Assembly (NCBI RefSeq): GCF_001457025.1
Contig: NZ_KQ758602.1
Coordinates: 248,001 to 312,000, forward strand
Source: Pseudarthrobacter enclensis
Lineage (GTDB): Bacteria; Actinomycetota; Actinomycetes; Actinomycetales; Micrococcaceae
Length of the DNA stretch: 64,000 nucleotides
Direction of reading: 5' to 3'
A program made the position numbers and the translations under genes. The notes beneath the pieces are model-generated. The model was not told where the DNA came from. It did not search any database and saw nothing but the letters and a program-made list of their open reading frames with translations. Positions 17,484-26,505 of the stretch are shown in pieces. Numbering within the stretch: position 1 is the first letter of the stretch; each line of letters opens with the position of its first letter.

Positions 17484-18698
17484 ATGACCACTCCCGCAGA
17501 CCCAACCGATCCCACGGCCTCCCCGCCCACCACCTTGGGCGTGGCCGCCATCGGCTACGCCTTCATGGGGAAGGCCCACTCCAATGCGTGGCGGAACGTG
17601 GCCAGCTTCTTCGACGTCCCGGCTTTCGAGCAGAAAGTCCTCGTGGGCCGGGACGCCACCGCCGTCGCCGAGGCCGCCGCCAAGTACGGCTGGGCCGAGT
17701 CCGCCACCGACTGGCGGTCCGTGATCGAACGGGACGACATCCATATCATCGACATCTGCGCACCCGGCTGGATGCACGCCGAGATCGCCATCGCGGCGCT
17801 GGAAGCCGGCAAGCACGTCCTGGTCGAAAAACCCCTCGCCAACACCCTGGCCGAGGCCGAACTCATGACCGCAGCCGCCGCCAAGGCCCGCGCCAAGGGC
17901 GTCCAGTCCATGATCGGCTTCAACTACCGCCGCGTCCCCGCCCTGGCCCTGGCCAGGGAACTCATCAGCGAAGGCCGCCTCGGCACCGTCCGCCACGTCC
18001 GCGCCGCCTACCTGCAGGACTGGCTCGCCGACGACCAATCCCCCATGACCTGGCGGCTCCGCAAGGAAACCGCCGGCTCCGGCGCCCTGGGCGACATCGC
18101 CTCCCACGCCATCGACCAGGTCCTCTACCTCCTGGGCGACCAGGTCACGGAGGTCACCGGCAGGCTGCACACCTTCATTCCGCAGCGCCCCGGCGGCAAG
18201 GCTGCCGGGGACGGGCTGGAGGACGTCACGGTCGACGACGCCGCCTGGGCCACGCTGTCCCTCGCCTCCGGAGCCATCGCCTCGGTGGAGGTCTCCAGGG
18301 TTGCCACCGGACAGAAGAACAGCCTCAAACTCGAAATCTACGGCGACAAAGGCACCATCCTGTTCGACCTCGAAAACCTCAACGAACTCGGCTTCCTCGA
18401 CGCCACCGCTCCCGTCCGGGAACAGGGCTTCCGCCGCATCCTGGTCAACGAACCCGAGCACCCCTACCTTGCCGCCTGGTGGCCGCAGGGCCACATCATC
18501 GGCTGGGAACACACCTTCACCCACCAGGTCCGCGACTTCCTCACCAACATCAAGGACGGAACCGCGCCCTCGCCCTCGTTCGAAGACGGCCTGAACGTCC
18601 AGCACATCCTGAACGCCGTGGAGGAATCCGCCGCCGCGAAAAGCGCACTGATCCAGCTGCCCGGCACCACTGCCGCCGGACCCACCGAAGGAGCCTGA
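17484..18698 (+). CDS. Gfo/Idh/MocA family oxidoreductase
   Basis: A 404-residue dehydrogenase with a 17-residue disordered Thr/Pro-rich N-terminus, then IGYAFMGKAHSNAW, VEKPLANT and the catalytic-type His in DIASHAIDQVLYL. It is the longest of the four intact paralogues and closest to those that oxidise free sugars or inositols. It ends two bases before the next ATG region, in the same operon. Confidence 0.85.
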   Translation: MTTPADPTDPTASPPTTLGVAAIGYAFMGKAHSNAWRNVASFFDVPAFEQKVLVGRDATAVAEAAAKYGWAESATDWRSVIERDDIHIIDICAPGWMHAEIAIAALEAGKHVLVEKPLANTLAEAELMTAAAAKARAKGVQSMIGFNYRRVPALALARELISEGRLGTVRHVRAAYLQDWLADDQSPMTWRLRKETAGSGALGDIASHAIDQVLYLLGDQVTEVTGRLHTFIPQRPGGKAAGDGLEDVTVDDAAWATLSLASGAIASVEVSRVATGQKNSLKLEIYGDKGTILFDLENLNELGFLDATAPVREQGFRRILVNEPEHPYLAAWWPQGHIIGWEHTFTHQVRDFLTNIKDGTAPSPSFEDGLNVQHILNAVEESAAAKSALIQLPGTTAAGPTEGA

Positions 18699-18700
18699 CC

Positions 18701-19699
18701 ATGCCTCGCCCGTTCACCCTGTTCACCGGCCAGTGGGCCGACCTGCCCTTCGAGGAAGTCGCCAAACTCGCCTCCGGCTGGGGCTACGACGGCCTGGAAA
18801 TCGCCGTCTCCGGGGACCACCTGGACGCCTGGCGCTGGGACGAACCCGGCTACGTCGACGCCAAACTCGAAATCCTGGACAAGTACAACCTCAAAGTTTG
18901 GGCCATCTCCAACCACCTCAAGGGCCAGGCCGTCTGCGATGACCCCATCGACTTCCGGCACCAGGCCATCGTCGGCGCCAAAGTCTGGGGCGACGGCGAC
19001 CCCGAAGGCGTCCGGCAACGCGCCGCCGAGGAAATGAAGCACACCGCCCGGCTCGCCAAAGCACTCGGCGTGGACACCGTCGTCGGCTTTACCGGCTCCT
19101 CCATTTGGCAGTACGTGGCCATGTTCCCGCCCGTCCCCGAAAAGGTCATCGACGCCGGCTACCAGGACTTCGCCGACCGTTGGAACCCCATCCTGGACGT
19201 CTTCGAGGAGAACGGCGTCCGGTTCGCCCACGAAGTCCACCCGAGTGAGATCGCCTACGACTACTGGACCACCGTCCGCACCCTCGAAGCGATCGGCCAC
19301 CGCGAAGCGTTCGGCTTGAACTGGGACCCTTCCCACATGATGTGGCAGGGCATCGACCCGGTTTCCTTCATCTGGGACTTCAAGGACCGGATCTACCATG
19401 TGGACTGCAAGGACACGAAGATCCGCCAGACCGGCCGGAACACCGTCCTGGGCTCCCACTTGGCCTGGGGCGACCCCCGCCGCGGCTGGGACTTCGTCTC
19501 CGCCGGCCGCGGCGACGTCCCCTGGGAAGCATCCTTTCGCGCCCTGGCCGCCATCGGCTACGACGGCCCCATCTCCGTGGAGTGGGAAGACGCCGGCATG
19601 GACCGCCTCCACGGCGCCCCCGAAGCCCTCGCCGCGCTGAAGAATTTCGACTTCCCCGCCTCCCGGACCAGCTTCGACGCCGCCTTCAACCAGGGCTAG
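18701..19699 (+). CDS. Sugar phosphate isomerase/epimerase family TIM barrel, long form
   Basis: A 332-residue xylose-isomerase-like barrel. Likely metal ligands are in HEVHPSEI, NWDPSHMMW, YHVDCKD and VEWEDAGMD. It is longer than the other barrel of this operon and similar in length to proteins acting on 3-keto-sugars or on C- and O-glycosides. Those often pair with Gfo/Idh oxidoreductases. GGAG sits just before the ATG. Epimerase, isomerase or lyase activity are all possible. Confidence 0.83.
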   Translation: MPRPFTLFTGQWADLPFEEVAKLASGWGYDGLEIAVSGDHLDAWRWDEPGYVDAKLEILDKYNLKVWAISNHLKGQAVCDDPIDFRHQAIVGAKVWGDGDPEGVRQRAAEEMKHTARLAKALGVDTVVGFTGSSIWQYVAMFPPVPEKVIDAGYQDFADRWNPILDVFEENGVRFAHEVHPSEIAYDYWTTVRTLEAIGHREAFGLNWDPSHMMWQGIDPVSFIWDFKDRIYHVDCKDTKIRQTGRNTVLGSHLAWGDPRRGWDFVSAGRGDVPWEASFRALAAIGYDGPISVEWEDAGMDRLHGAPEALAALKNFDFPASRTSFDAAFNQG

Positions 19700-19709
19700 G
19701 AGGGCCTCC

Positions 19710-20600
19710 GTGATCCGCACTCTGCGGCCGGGGCAGCGATGCGAGGTGCGGATCGCGTCGGTCACCGGCGGCTCCACGCTGCTGTTCAGCACCGGGGATC
19801 TCCTCCTGGAAGCCCCGAACTGGACGCAGGACGGTTCCGCCCTCATCCTCAACGGAGACGGGAAGCTTTGGAGTCTGGACATCGCCACGGCGGAGCTGGC
19901 GGAGATTCCGCTCGCCGGAATCCCGGAGCTGAACAACGACCATGTCCTGGCGCCCGACGGCGACACCATCTTCCTGTCCGCGAATGACGGCCACATCTAC
20001 CTTGCACCGTTGGCCGGCGGCACCGCGCGGCAGGTCACGCAGGAGGATGGGACCTTCCATTTCCTGCACGGCGTCAGCCCGGACGGCACGGAGCTGGCGT
20101 ACGTGGGGATTGAGGCGGGGGACTTTTCGAGGCCGGGCCGGCTCATGACCATGGCGTCCGACGGCGGTGCTGCCGCGGCCCACGAGGTCCGCGGCCACTG
20201 CGACGGGCCGGAGTATTCCCCGGACGGCCGCTGGCTGTACTTCAACACCGAGGCGTTCACCGACGCTCCCGGCCACGCCCAGCTCGCCCGGATGTCCCGC
20301 ACGGGGAACGAACCCCCGGAACGCCTGCAGGACTCGGACACCGTGGACTGGTTCCCGCACCTCTCCCCGGACGGCAGGCTCGCCACGTACCTTCGGTTCC
20401 CCGCGGGGACCGAAGGGCACCCTGCGGACCTGCCGGTCGCCGTCGTGCTTGTTTCAACGGCTGACTGGCCGCAGCCGCTGCACACGTGGCCGCTGTCCGG
20501 CGGCCAAGGTACGCTCAACGTCAACAGCTGGTCGCCCGATTCCGGGCGGTTCGCCTACGTTGCCTACCCTTTCCCGGACCCGCAAAGGACTGACCCTTGA
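19710..20600 (+). CDS. TolB-like WD40/beta-propeller protein
   Basis: A 296-residue protein starting at GTG 19710 with AGGAGG upstream. It contains at least five propeller repeats with the TolB-type motif SPDG (APDGDTIFLSA, SPDGTELAYVG, SPDGRWLYFN, SPDGRLATYL, SPDSGRFAYV). There is no signal peptide or protease domain, so it is probably cytoplasmic. In similar operons such proteins resemble oligogalacturonate lyase-like or sugar-binding propellers. Its role is not established. It overlaps the next gene by four bases (TTGA). Confidence 0.75.
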   Translation: MIRTLRPGQRCEVRIASVTGGSTLLFSTGDLLLEAPNWTQDGSALILNGDGKLWSLDIATAELAEIPLAGIPELNNDHVLAPDGDTIFLSANDGHIYLAPLAGGTARQVTQEDGTFHFLHGVSPDGTELAYVGIEAGDFSRPGRLMTMASDGGAAAAHEVRGHCDGPEYSPDGRWLYFNTEAFTDAPGHAQLARMSRTGNEPPERLQDSDTVDWFPHLSPDGRLATYLRFPAGTEGHPADLPVAVVLVSTADWPQPLHTWPLSGGQGTLNVNSWSPDSGRFAYVAYPFPDPQRTDP

Positions 20601-21610
20601 CCAACAGCAATGGAACCTCGGACGGCCGGCTCCGGTGGGGAATCCTCGGAACGGGCTTCATCGCCGGACTGCAGGCCAAGGACCTCCTGGAGAACGGCTT
20701 CACGGTGCAGGCCGTGGGCTCCCGCACGCCGGAATCGAGAAGGGCCTTCGCCGGCGCACACGGCATCGCCACGGCGCACGGAAGCTATGAGGATCTGGCC
20801 GCCGACCCGGACGTGGACGTCATCTACATCGCCACCCCGCACCCGTTCCACCACGCCAATGCCCTGCTGGCCCTGAACGCCGGCAAGCACGTCCTCGTGG
20901 AAAAGGCCTTCACCATCAACGCCCGCGAGGCCCAGGAGGTCGTGGACCTCGCAGCGGCAAAGGGCCTGGTGGCGCTGGAGGCCATGTGGACCCGCTTCCT
21001 GCCGCACATGGCGCGGATCCGGGACATCATCGGCAAGGGCACCATCGGGGAGGTCAGGAAGGTGCTGGCCAGCCACAACCAGGACCTGCCCAAGGATCCT
21101 GCCCACCGCCTGAACGATCCCGCCCTGGGCGGCGGGGCGCTGCTGGACCTGGGGATCTACCCCATTTCCTTCGCCTTCGACATCCTTGGCGCGCCGCAGC
21201 GGATCCTCGCCAGCGCCGCGAAGACGGCCACCGGCGTGGACCGCCAGACCTCTGCGATCTTCGAGTACGCGGGCGGGGCGCAGGCGATTGTGGACTGCGA
21301 ACTGGACGCCGCCAGTGCCAACCGGGCCTTGGTGATCGGGACGGACGGCTGGATCGACATTGAATCCACCTGGTACAACCCCGTCCCGTTCACGGTGTTT
21401 GACAACGCGGGGAACGTGGTGGAGCGGTTCGAGCAGCCGGTCACCAGCCGCGGCATGCAGTACCAGGCGGCGGAGCTCGAGCGACTGGTTCAGTCCGGGG
21501 CGGTGGCGGGCACCATCCTGCCGCCCACAGAGAGCGTGTCCATCATGGCCGCCATGGACGAGATCCGGCGCCAGACCGGCGTCACGTACGACGCCGACAC
21601 GCAGCACTAG
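20597..21610 (+). CDS. Gfo/Idh/MocA family oxidoreductase
   Basis: A 337-residue dehydrogenase starting at TTG 20597, which overlaps the TGA of the propeller gene. It has GILGTGFIAGLQAKDL, the lysine motif as VEKAF (Ala replaces the usual Pro), and DLGIYPISF. That pattern is seen in trans-1,2-dihydrobenzenediol dehydrogenase-like and 1,5-anhydrofructose reductase-like members. It is the last gene of the operon; the next gene is convergent. Confidence 0.83.
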   Translation: MTNSNGTSDGRLRWGILGTGFIAGLQAKDLLENGFTVQAVGSRTPESRRAFAGAHGIATAHGSYEDLAADPDVDVIYIATPHPFHHANALLALNAGKHVLVEKAFTINAREAQEVVDLAAAKGLVALEAMWTRFLPHMARIRDIIGKGTIGEVRKVLASHNQDLPKDPAHRLNDPALGGGALLDLGIYPISFAFDILGAPQRILASAAKTATGVDRQTSAIFEYAGGAQAIVDCELDAASANRALVIGTDGWIDIESTWYNPVPFTVFDNAGNVVERFEQPVTSRGMQYQAAELERLVQSGAVAGTILPPTESVSIMAAMDEIRRQTGVTYDADTQH

Positions 21611-21624
21611 CGGGATCCGCCGCC

Positions 21625-22494
21625 TTACGCAGGGCGAAGGTTGAGCACCACGTCGTAGGCCTCCACCCGGCGTTCGGTCACCGTGGTGGGTGATTCGAGG
21701 TGCACGGCACCCGACGGCAGGATCCCGGCGCCGCCGTCGCGCTCCATCACCTGCCACTGGGCCAGCACGTCCTCACCGGCGTGGTCGGGGGGCAACTCCT
21801 GCCAGAAGCTGAACCCGCCCGCGCCGGTGAGTGCCTCCCGCCGGTAGAGCACGCAGCCGCCCAGCCAGGCCACGCGGTAGGGCAGCCATTGCCCGGGCTG
21901 GAGCGACAGGTCGGCGCTGATATGGGTGAGGTTGGCCGCGCTGTGCAGGGGCCACCGCTGGAACGCCGGCTCGCGGGGCCGGATCCGTTCCGGCGCAACG
22001 CCGCCTTCCCACGGCTGGAAGGCGACGGTCTGCTCCGGCCTCCGGTCCTGCAGGTAGGACAGTCCCTGCGGTGCCATGCCCACGAACCCGCAGCCCAGCT
22101 CCTCCAGCGCGAGGCTGAGCCGTGCCAGCGCACCCGGTTCCAGCCAGACGTCGTCGTCAAGGAAGAGGCAATGGTCCGCGGTGGACTGGTCCAGCAGGAA
22201 CTGGCGGTGTTCCGCCAGTCCGCGGCGCGGCAGGTGGCGCGTCAGCGTGACGGGACGGCCCTGGGCCTCCAGGACGCGGATCATCGCGGCGGCGGCCGGG
22301 TGTTCCCACCCCGGGCTTCCCTTCGACTGGTCGCTGATGACGACGGCGAATGCCGGCTCGGCCTGCCCTGCAAGCCCGGACAGGGTGACGGCGAGTTCGG
22401 CCGGGCGGTCGCAGGTGGGGACCAGCACGTCCACGGCCACGTGCTCCGGGACGTCGGCCCGCTGCGCCCACGCCTCTGACGATCTCCTGCTCAC
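21625..22494 (-). CDS. Glycosyltransferase family 2
   Basis: A 289-residue GT-A enzyme. It has DVLVPTCDRPAEL near the N-terminus for nucleotide-sugar binding and the metal-binding CLFLDDDVWLE. GTG 22494 is chosen because AGGAGGAGG lies upstream on this strand. There are no membrane segments, so it is cytosolic or peripheral. It stands alone and convergent to the sugar operon, so the acceptor cannot be inferred. Confidence 0.8.
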   Translation of the reverse strand: MSRRSSEAWAQRADVPEHVAVDVLVPTCDRPAELAVTLSGLAGQAEPAFAVVISDQSKGSPGWEHPAAAAMIRVLEAQGRPVTLTRHLPRRGLAEHRQFLLDQSTADHCLFLDDDVWLEPGALARLSLALEELGCGFVGMAPQGLSYLQDRRPEQTVAFQPWEGGVAPERIRPREPAFQRWPLHSAANLTHISADLSLQPGQWLPYRVAWLGGCVLYRREALTGAGGFSFWQELPPDHAGEDVLAQWQVMERDGGAGILPSGAVHLESPTTVTERRVEAYDVVLNLRPA

Positions 22495-22603
22495 GGCATG
22501 CCTCCTCCTGCGGCGGACGGCAACGCCCGGCCCGCTCGTGTGGTGTGGTGGTTCCGGCTGGTCCGTACCCAGCCCTCCCCCGGATATGCTCCGGAACGGC
22601 GGA

Positions 22604-22646
22604 GGCCCCCGCCGCCACATCCGGACCGGACGCGGCGGCAGGGGCC
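22604..22646. terminator. GC-rich inverted repeat
   Basis: GGCCCCCGCCGC (22604 on) pairs with GCGGCGGCAGGGGCC (to 22646) with a small bulge. It lies between the acidic protein gene and the glycosyltransferase, both on the minus strand. There is no T-run, so a terminator role is likely but unproven. Confidence 0.35.
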
Positions 22647-22668
22647 CGCTGCGGAAGGGGCGGAACTC

Positions 22669-23025
22669 CTAGCCGGCGTTGAACTCCTCGCCGTCGTCGT
22701 CCTTGGGCGACTGTTCCTGCGGAAGGTCGTTGCCGCTGCCGTCCGGGATCCCGGCTTCCTGCTGCGGCTCCGAGGACGTGGGAGCCGAACCCTGGGAGTC
22801 GTCGTTGTTCTCGTCGATCTCGGCGGCGCTGGAGGGAAGGTCGGCGTCCCGCGGAACCTGGTCCTCCCCGGCCCCCGCCTGGGGTTCGTTGGTGTCCGCG
22901 CCCGCGCTACCCTGTGAACCTTGGGTTTGCTGCTGGCCCTGGCCGCCCATCTCCTGCTCGGCGGTAGGGGTGCCGTAGCCGCCGGGATCGGATTCGGGGG
23001 CAGCGTGCTGGTTGTCCTGCGTCAT
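22669..23025 (-). CDS. Acidic low-complexity protein, probably disordered
   Basis: A 118-residue protein rich in Gln, Asp, Glu, Gly and Ser with almost no hydrophobic core. It starts at an ATG with a very good AGGAGG on this strand. I do not recognise a family. Two more proteins of similar character occur in this window (35583-35831 and 35966-36418). It sits beside a stress-type SDR, and such hydrophilic proteins can act in desiccation or osmotic stress, but that is only an inference. Confidence 0.65.
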   Translation of the reverse strand: MTQDNQHAAPESDPGGYGTPTAEQEMGGQGQQQTQGSQGSAGADTNEPQAGAGEDQVPRDADLPSSAAEIDENNDDSQGSAPTSSEPQQEAGIPDGSGNDLPQEQSPKDDDGEEFNAG

Positions 23026-23066
23026 GGTTCCTCCTGTAGTGGTTGCGGATGAGATGGTCGTGAAGG

Positions 23067-23981
23067 CTAGAGGCCCTTGCCTCCGGTCACCGGAAGCACC
23101 GCCCCGGAGATGTAGGAGCCGTCCTCGGAGGCCAGCAGCACATAGGCTGCCGCCAGCTCGGCCGGCTGGCCGGCACGTTCAAGGGGCGTGTCCTGGCCGA
23201 AGCTTGGCAGCTTGTCCGGCCATTCGGTGGCCGGGATCAGCGGAGTCCAGATGGGCCCGGGTGCAACGGCGTTGACCCGGATGCCCTTCGGCCCCAGTTC
23301 CTGGGCCAGGGCCTTGGTGAAGGCCACCTGGGCAGCCTTGGTCATGGCGTAGTCGATCAGCCCGGGCGAGGGGTTGAAGGCCTGGATGGACGCGGTGGTG
23401 ATGATGGACGCGCCCGGCTTCAGGTGGGGCACCGCCGCACGGGCCGACCACAGGAGCGAGTACAGGTTGGTTTTGAACACCCGGTCGAACTCTTCGGTGG
23501 GGAGTGTCTCCAGGCCTTCACGGTTCTTCTGGTACGCCGCGTTCAGCACCAGCACGTCAAGGCGACCGAATTCGCGCACCGTGTCCTCCACGATCCGGGT
23601 GCTGAATTCCTCCTCGCGCCCGTCCCCGGGCAGGAGCAGCGCGCGGCGGCCGGCCTTGCGGATCCACTCCGCGGTGTCCCGGGCGTCGTCTTCCTCTTCC
23701 GGCAGGTAGGAAATGGCGACGTCGGCGCCTTCGCGGGCGAAGGCGATGGCCGCTGCCTTGCCGATTCCGGAGTCGCCGCCTGTAATCAGCGCCGCCTTGC
23801 CTTCAAGCTTTCCGTTGCCCTCATACGAGGCCTCGCCGTGGTCCGGTTTGGGGTCCATGGGAGCTGTCAGCCCCGGCTGCTTCTGTTCCTGCTCCGGGAA
23901 CGGACCCGAGTGGTAGCCGCCCCGCGGGTCCTTGGGCTGGTCTGTCTGTTTGCCTGTTTCCTGCTTGTCAGTGCCGCTCAT
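23067..23981 (-). CDS. SDR family oxidoreductase (YghA/general-stress type)
   Basis: A 304-residue short-chain dehydrogenase with the long N-terminal extension (about 45 residues, with GGYHSGPFPEQEQ and PGLTAPMDPKPDHGE) typical of the glucose/ribitol dehydrogenase-like stress group. It has TGGDSGIG for the cofactor and YAMTK as catalytic Tyr/Lys. The usual NNAG is replaced by LNAAY. ATG 23981 is preferred over an upstream TTG at 23996. Homologues are induced by osmotic or general stress; the substrate is unknown. Confidence 0.87.
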   Translation of the reverse strand: MSGTDKQETGKQTDQPKDPRGGYHSGPFPEQEQKQPGLTAPMDPKPDHGEASYEGNGKLEGKAALITGGDSGIGKAAAIAFAREGADVAISYLPEEEDDARDTAEWIRKAGRRALLLPGDGREEEFSTRIVEDTVREFGRLDVLVLNAAYQKNREGLETLPTEEFDRVFKTNLYSLLWSARAAVPHLKPGASIITTASIQAFNPSPGLIDYAMTKAAQVAFTKALAQELGPKGIRVNAVAPGPIWTPLIPATEWPDKLPSFGQDTPLERAGQPAELAAAYVLLASEDGSYISGAVLPVTGGKGL

Positions 23982-24188
23982 AGTCCGCCTACTCAATCGT
24001 CGGTTTCCGAAGAGCTTCGCCGGTGCACCGGCTCTTCGACGCTATCCCCCCGGTGGAACCAAGTCCACCGTTCAGAGCCAATCATCAGTAAACTTATCAA
24101 ATACTGGTGCCGGCGCAACGTCCGCCCTTTTCTGGGTAGGTGAAGAACAGGAGAGGAACCACGGGCCGCCGCACGGGAGGGAGCAACG

Positions 24189-24701
24189 ATGTCCGAAGTG
24201 GAGGATTACACCGGCAGGACCGGGCGGAATGAAACCCGCGAGGAACAGCTGGACCGCAACTGGGCCGAGCTCCTGCAGGAGCTCCGCGTGCTGCAGACCG
24301 GCGTGCAGATCCTTGCAGGCTTCCTGCTGACCCTGCCCTTCCAGTCCCGCTTCGAGGACCTGGACGAGTTCCAGGTGAACCTGTACCTGGCCAACGTGGT
24401 GGTGGCTGCCTTGACCACGGCTATGATCCTGCTTCCCGTCAGCGTGCACCGGCGGCTGTTCCGGAAACGCCTGAAGGAAACCCTGGTGTCCAGTGCGGAC
24501 GGCTTGACCAAGATCGCCCTGGGCGGCATCGCCCTGCTCAGCGCCGGCACGGCCGCCCTCGTTTTCGACGTCACGGCCGGGCGCACCGCGGGCCTGACGG
24601 CAGGGGGAAGCCTGATGGCGGTGATGGTGGTCCTGCTGGTCTACGTCCCCATCCACCTCAACCGCAAGGCGGCCGCCGGCAAACTCGGGCGGAAGCTCTA
24701 G
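24189..24701 (+). CDS. DUF6328 family membrane protein
   Basis: A 170-residue protein. A hydrophilic N-terminus containing NWAELLQELRVLQTGVQILAGFLLTLPFQ, the hallmark of this actinobacterial family, is followed by four hydrophobic segments (about 42-58, 72-92, 115-133 and 141-158). Its function is unknown. It is followed 15 bp later by another membrane protein gene, so the two are likely co-transcribed. Confidence 0.75.
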   Translation: MSEVEDYTGRTGRNETREEQLDRNWAELLQELRVLQTGVQILAGFLLTLPFQSRFEDLDEFQVNLYLANVVVAALTTAMILLPVSVHRRLFRKRLKETLVSSADGLTKIALGGIALLSAGTAALVFDVTAGRTAGLTAGGSLMAVMVVLLVYVPIHLNRKAAAGKLGRKL

Positions 24702-24716
24702 GGAAGGAGTAAGAAG

Positions 24717-25379
24717 ATGCGCAAGTGGGCTAAAGAGCACGGATTGCTCCTGGCGAACGTAGCCCTGTTCCTGGCCTTTTTTGGCGGGATGATCCTGTCC
24801 GGGGCGGCCTCCTACAGCGAGGACCAGCAGGCGCACGGCGAGCCCGCCGTCACCGTGTTCCAGTTCCTGGCCACCGGTGAATTCCTGGAAGCCACCTTCG
24901 AAAACTGGGAGTCGGAGTTCCTGCAGATGGCCATGTACGTGGTGCTGACCATCTTCCTGTTCCAAAAGGGCTCTTCCGAGTCAAAGCCGATGGGCAAGAA
25001 GGCTCCACAGGACGAGGACCCCCGGGACGCGGCCATCAGCAAGGCCACACCATGGCCTGTAAGGCGCGGCGGCGCGGCGCTGGCTTTCTACAACCATTCG
25101 CTCTCCATCCTCCTGTTCGCCCTGTTCCTGGCGTCCTTCACCATGCACGGGGTGGGCGGTACGGAGGCGTACAACGAGGACCAGCAAAGCCATGGCCAGC
25201 CCACCGTGACGTTCCTGCAGTACCTGGGCACCAGCCGCTTCTGGTTTGAGTCCTTCCAGAACTGGCAGAGCGAGTTCCTCGCCGTCGCCGTCCTGGTGGG
25301 AGCATCCGTCTACCTGCGGCAGAAAGGCTCCCCGGAGTCCAAGCCTGTCGCCGAGCCGCACTACGACACCGGCGCCTGA
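24717..25379 (+). CDS. DUF6766 family membrane protein with internal duplication
   Basis: A 220-residue inner-membrane protein with four predicted helices, built from two copies of the same about 85-residue unit. Copy 1 has YSEDQQAHGEPAVTVFQFL then FENWESEFLQ. Copy 2 has YNEDQQSHGQPTVTFLQYL then FQNWQSEFLA. Each copy ends in the same QKGSxESKP tail. AGGAG precedes the ATG. The function is unknown. Position after the DUF6328 gene suggests an envelope or stress unit. Confidence 0.78.
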   Translation: MRKWAKEHGLLLANVALFLAFFGGMILSGAASYSEDQQAHGEPAVTVFQFLATGEFLEATFENWESEFLQMAMYVVLTIFLFQKGSSESKPMGKKAPQDEDPRDAAISKATPWPVRRGGAALAFYNHSLSILLFALFLASFTMHGVGGTEAYNEDQQSHGQPTVTFLQYLGTSRFWFESFQNWQSEFLAVAVLVGASVYLRQKGSPESKPVAEPHYDTGA

Positions 25380-25400
25380 GCCGGACCTGAGAGGAACCTC

Positions 25401-25730
25401 ATGGGAAACACACTGAAAACCATCCTGCTGGCACTGCTGCTGGCGGCCGCTCCGGCCGTCTCCGCGGGCACGGCCATCGCGTCCCCGCCGGCCACGGCCG
25501 GATCCGCCACCGGATCCGTGGCAATGTCACTGCCTGCCGGGAACACCCCCACCCCGTCTCCCGGCGACACCTCATCCACGGGGCCGGCCAACCCCGGCAC
25601 CGGGGAGTCCACGGAGAACGAATCCACGCGCGTGAACTATGCGCCGTGGATCATCGGCGGCATCGTGGTGGTGGTGCTCATCGCGGTGCTGCTGTGGAAC
25701 CGCCGCCGCAACAAGCCGTTCGTCGGTTGA
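25401..25730 (+). CDS. Small secreted or anchored membrane protein
   Basis: A 109-residue protein. It has a signal-peptide-like N-terminus (KTILLALLLAAAPAVSAGTA), a Pro/Thr/Ser/Gly-rich extracytoplasmic linker, a single transmembrane helix near 85-102 (WIIGGIVVVVLIAVLLW) and a basic RRRNK end that fixes the C-terminus inside. The family is not recognised. GAGAGG precedes the ATG. Its stop lies four bases before the next GTG. Confidence 0.6.
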   Translation: MGNTLKTILLALLLAAAPAVSAGTAIASPPATAGSATGSVAMSLPAGNTPTPSPGDTSSTGPANPGTGESTENESTRVNYAPWIIGGIVVVVLIAVLLWNRRRNKPFVG

Positions 25731-25734
25731 TCCG

Positions 25735-26478
25735 GTGATCACCCGCAACGTTGCTGACGGAATCCACCTCATCAGCCACGCGCACGTCAACTGCTATGTG
25801 GTGGAGGACTCCGACGGGCTGACGTTGGTGGATGCCGGGCTGCCGAGCATGTGGCCGATGCTGCAGGAACTCCTCAGCGCGTGCGGCCGCCGGGCAGCTG
25901 ACGTGCGCGCTGTGGTGCTGACCCACGGCCACTTCGACCATGTCGGCTTTGCCCTGCGCGCCCACCGCGAATGGAACGTCCCGGTGCTGGTGCACCCGGG
26001 TGACACGCGGCTTGCGGCGCACCCTTACCGCTACAAGCCGCAGCGGAACCGCTTCCTGTATCCGCTGGCCCACCCGCGGTCCGTTCCGCTGCTGGCCCGG
26101 ATGGCCGCTGCGGGGGCGTTCAAGGTCAAGGGGGTCGGCGACACCCGGCCATTGGACACGGGCGTCAGGCTGCAGGTTCCAGGCCGCCCGGTGGCCATCC
26201 ACACGCCCGGGCACACCGACGGGCATTGCATCCTGCACTTTCCGGAGCGGAATGCCGTGCTTGCCGGCGACGCCGTCGTTACCCTGGACCCCTACACAGG
26301 GCGAAGCGGCCCGCAGATCGTGGCGTCGGCGGCCACCAAGGACACCGGACAGGCACTGAGATCACTGGACGTGATCGCGGCCACCGGCGCGGCCACCGTC
26401 CTGACGGGACATGGAAGCCCTTGGACCCAGGGCGCGGAGGCCGCGGTGGACCATGCGGTCAGGGTGGGTGCCCACTAA
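25735..26478 (+). CDS. MBL fold metallo-hydrolase
   Basis: A 247-residue metallo-beta-lactamase fold enzyme. Zinc ligands are visible in THGHFDHVG, in the His of HTPGHTDGH, and in the Asp of LAGDAV. It starts at GTG 25735, almost abutting the preceding stop, so coupling is likely. The substrate is unknown; hydrolysis of thioesters, lactones or similar is usual for this group. No rhodanese domain is attached, unlike the MBL gene at 60731. Confidence 0.82.
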   Translation: MITRNVADGIHLISHAHVNCYVVEDSDGLTLVDAGLPSMWPMLQELLSACGRRAADVRAVVLTHGHFDHVGFALRAHREWNVPVLVHPGDTRLAAHPYRYKPQRNRFLYPLAHPRSVPLLARMAAAGAFKVKGVGDTRPLDTGVRLQVPGRPVAIHTPGHTDGHCILHFPERNAVLAGDAVVTLDPYTGRSGPQIVASAATKDTGQALRSLDVIAATGAATVLTGHGSPWTQGAEAAVDHAVRVGAH

Positions 26479-26505
26479 GCCCATCCCTGCCGGGCCGGAG
26501 AAATG

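Noticed and set aside
17030..18700. Long plus-strand frame in another phase through the Gfo/Idh genes
   Set aside because: Only its last part (from 18701) is a real TIM barrel; the rest is a low-complexity Arg/Pro shadow of two dehydrogenase genes.
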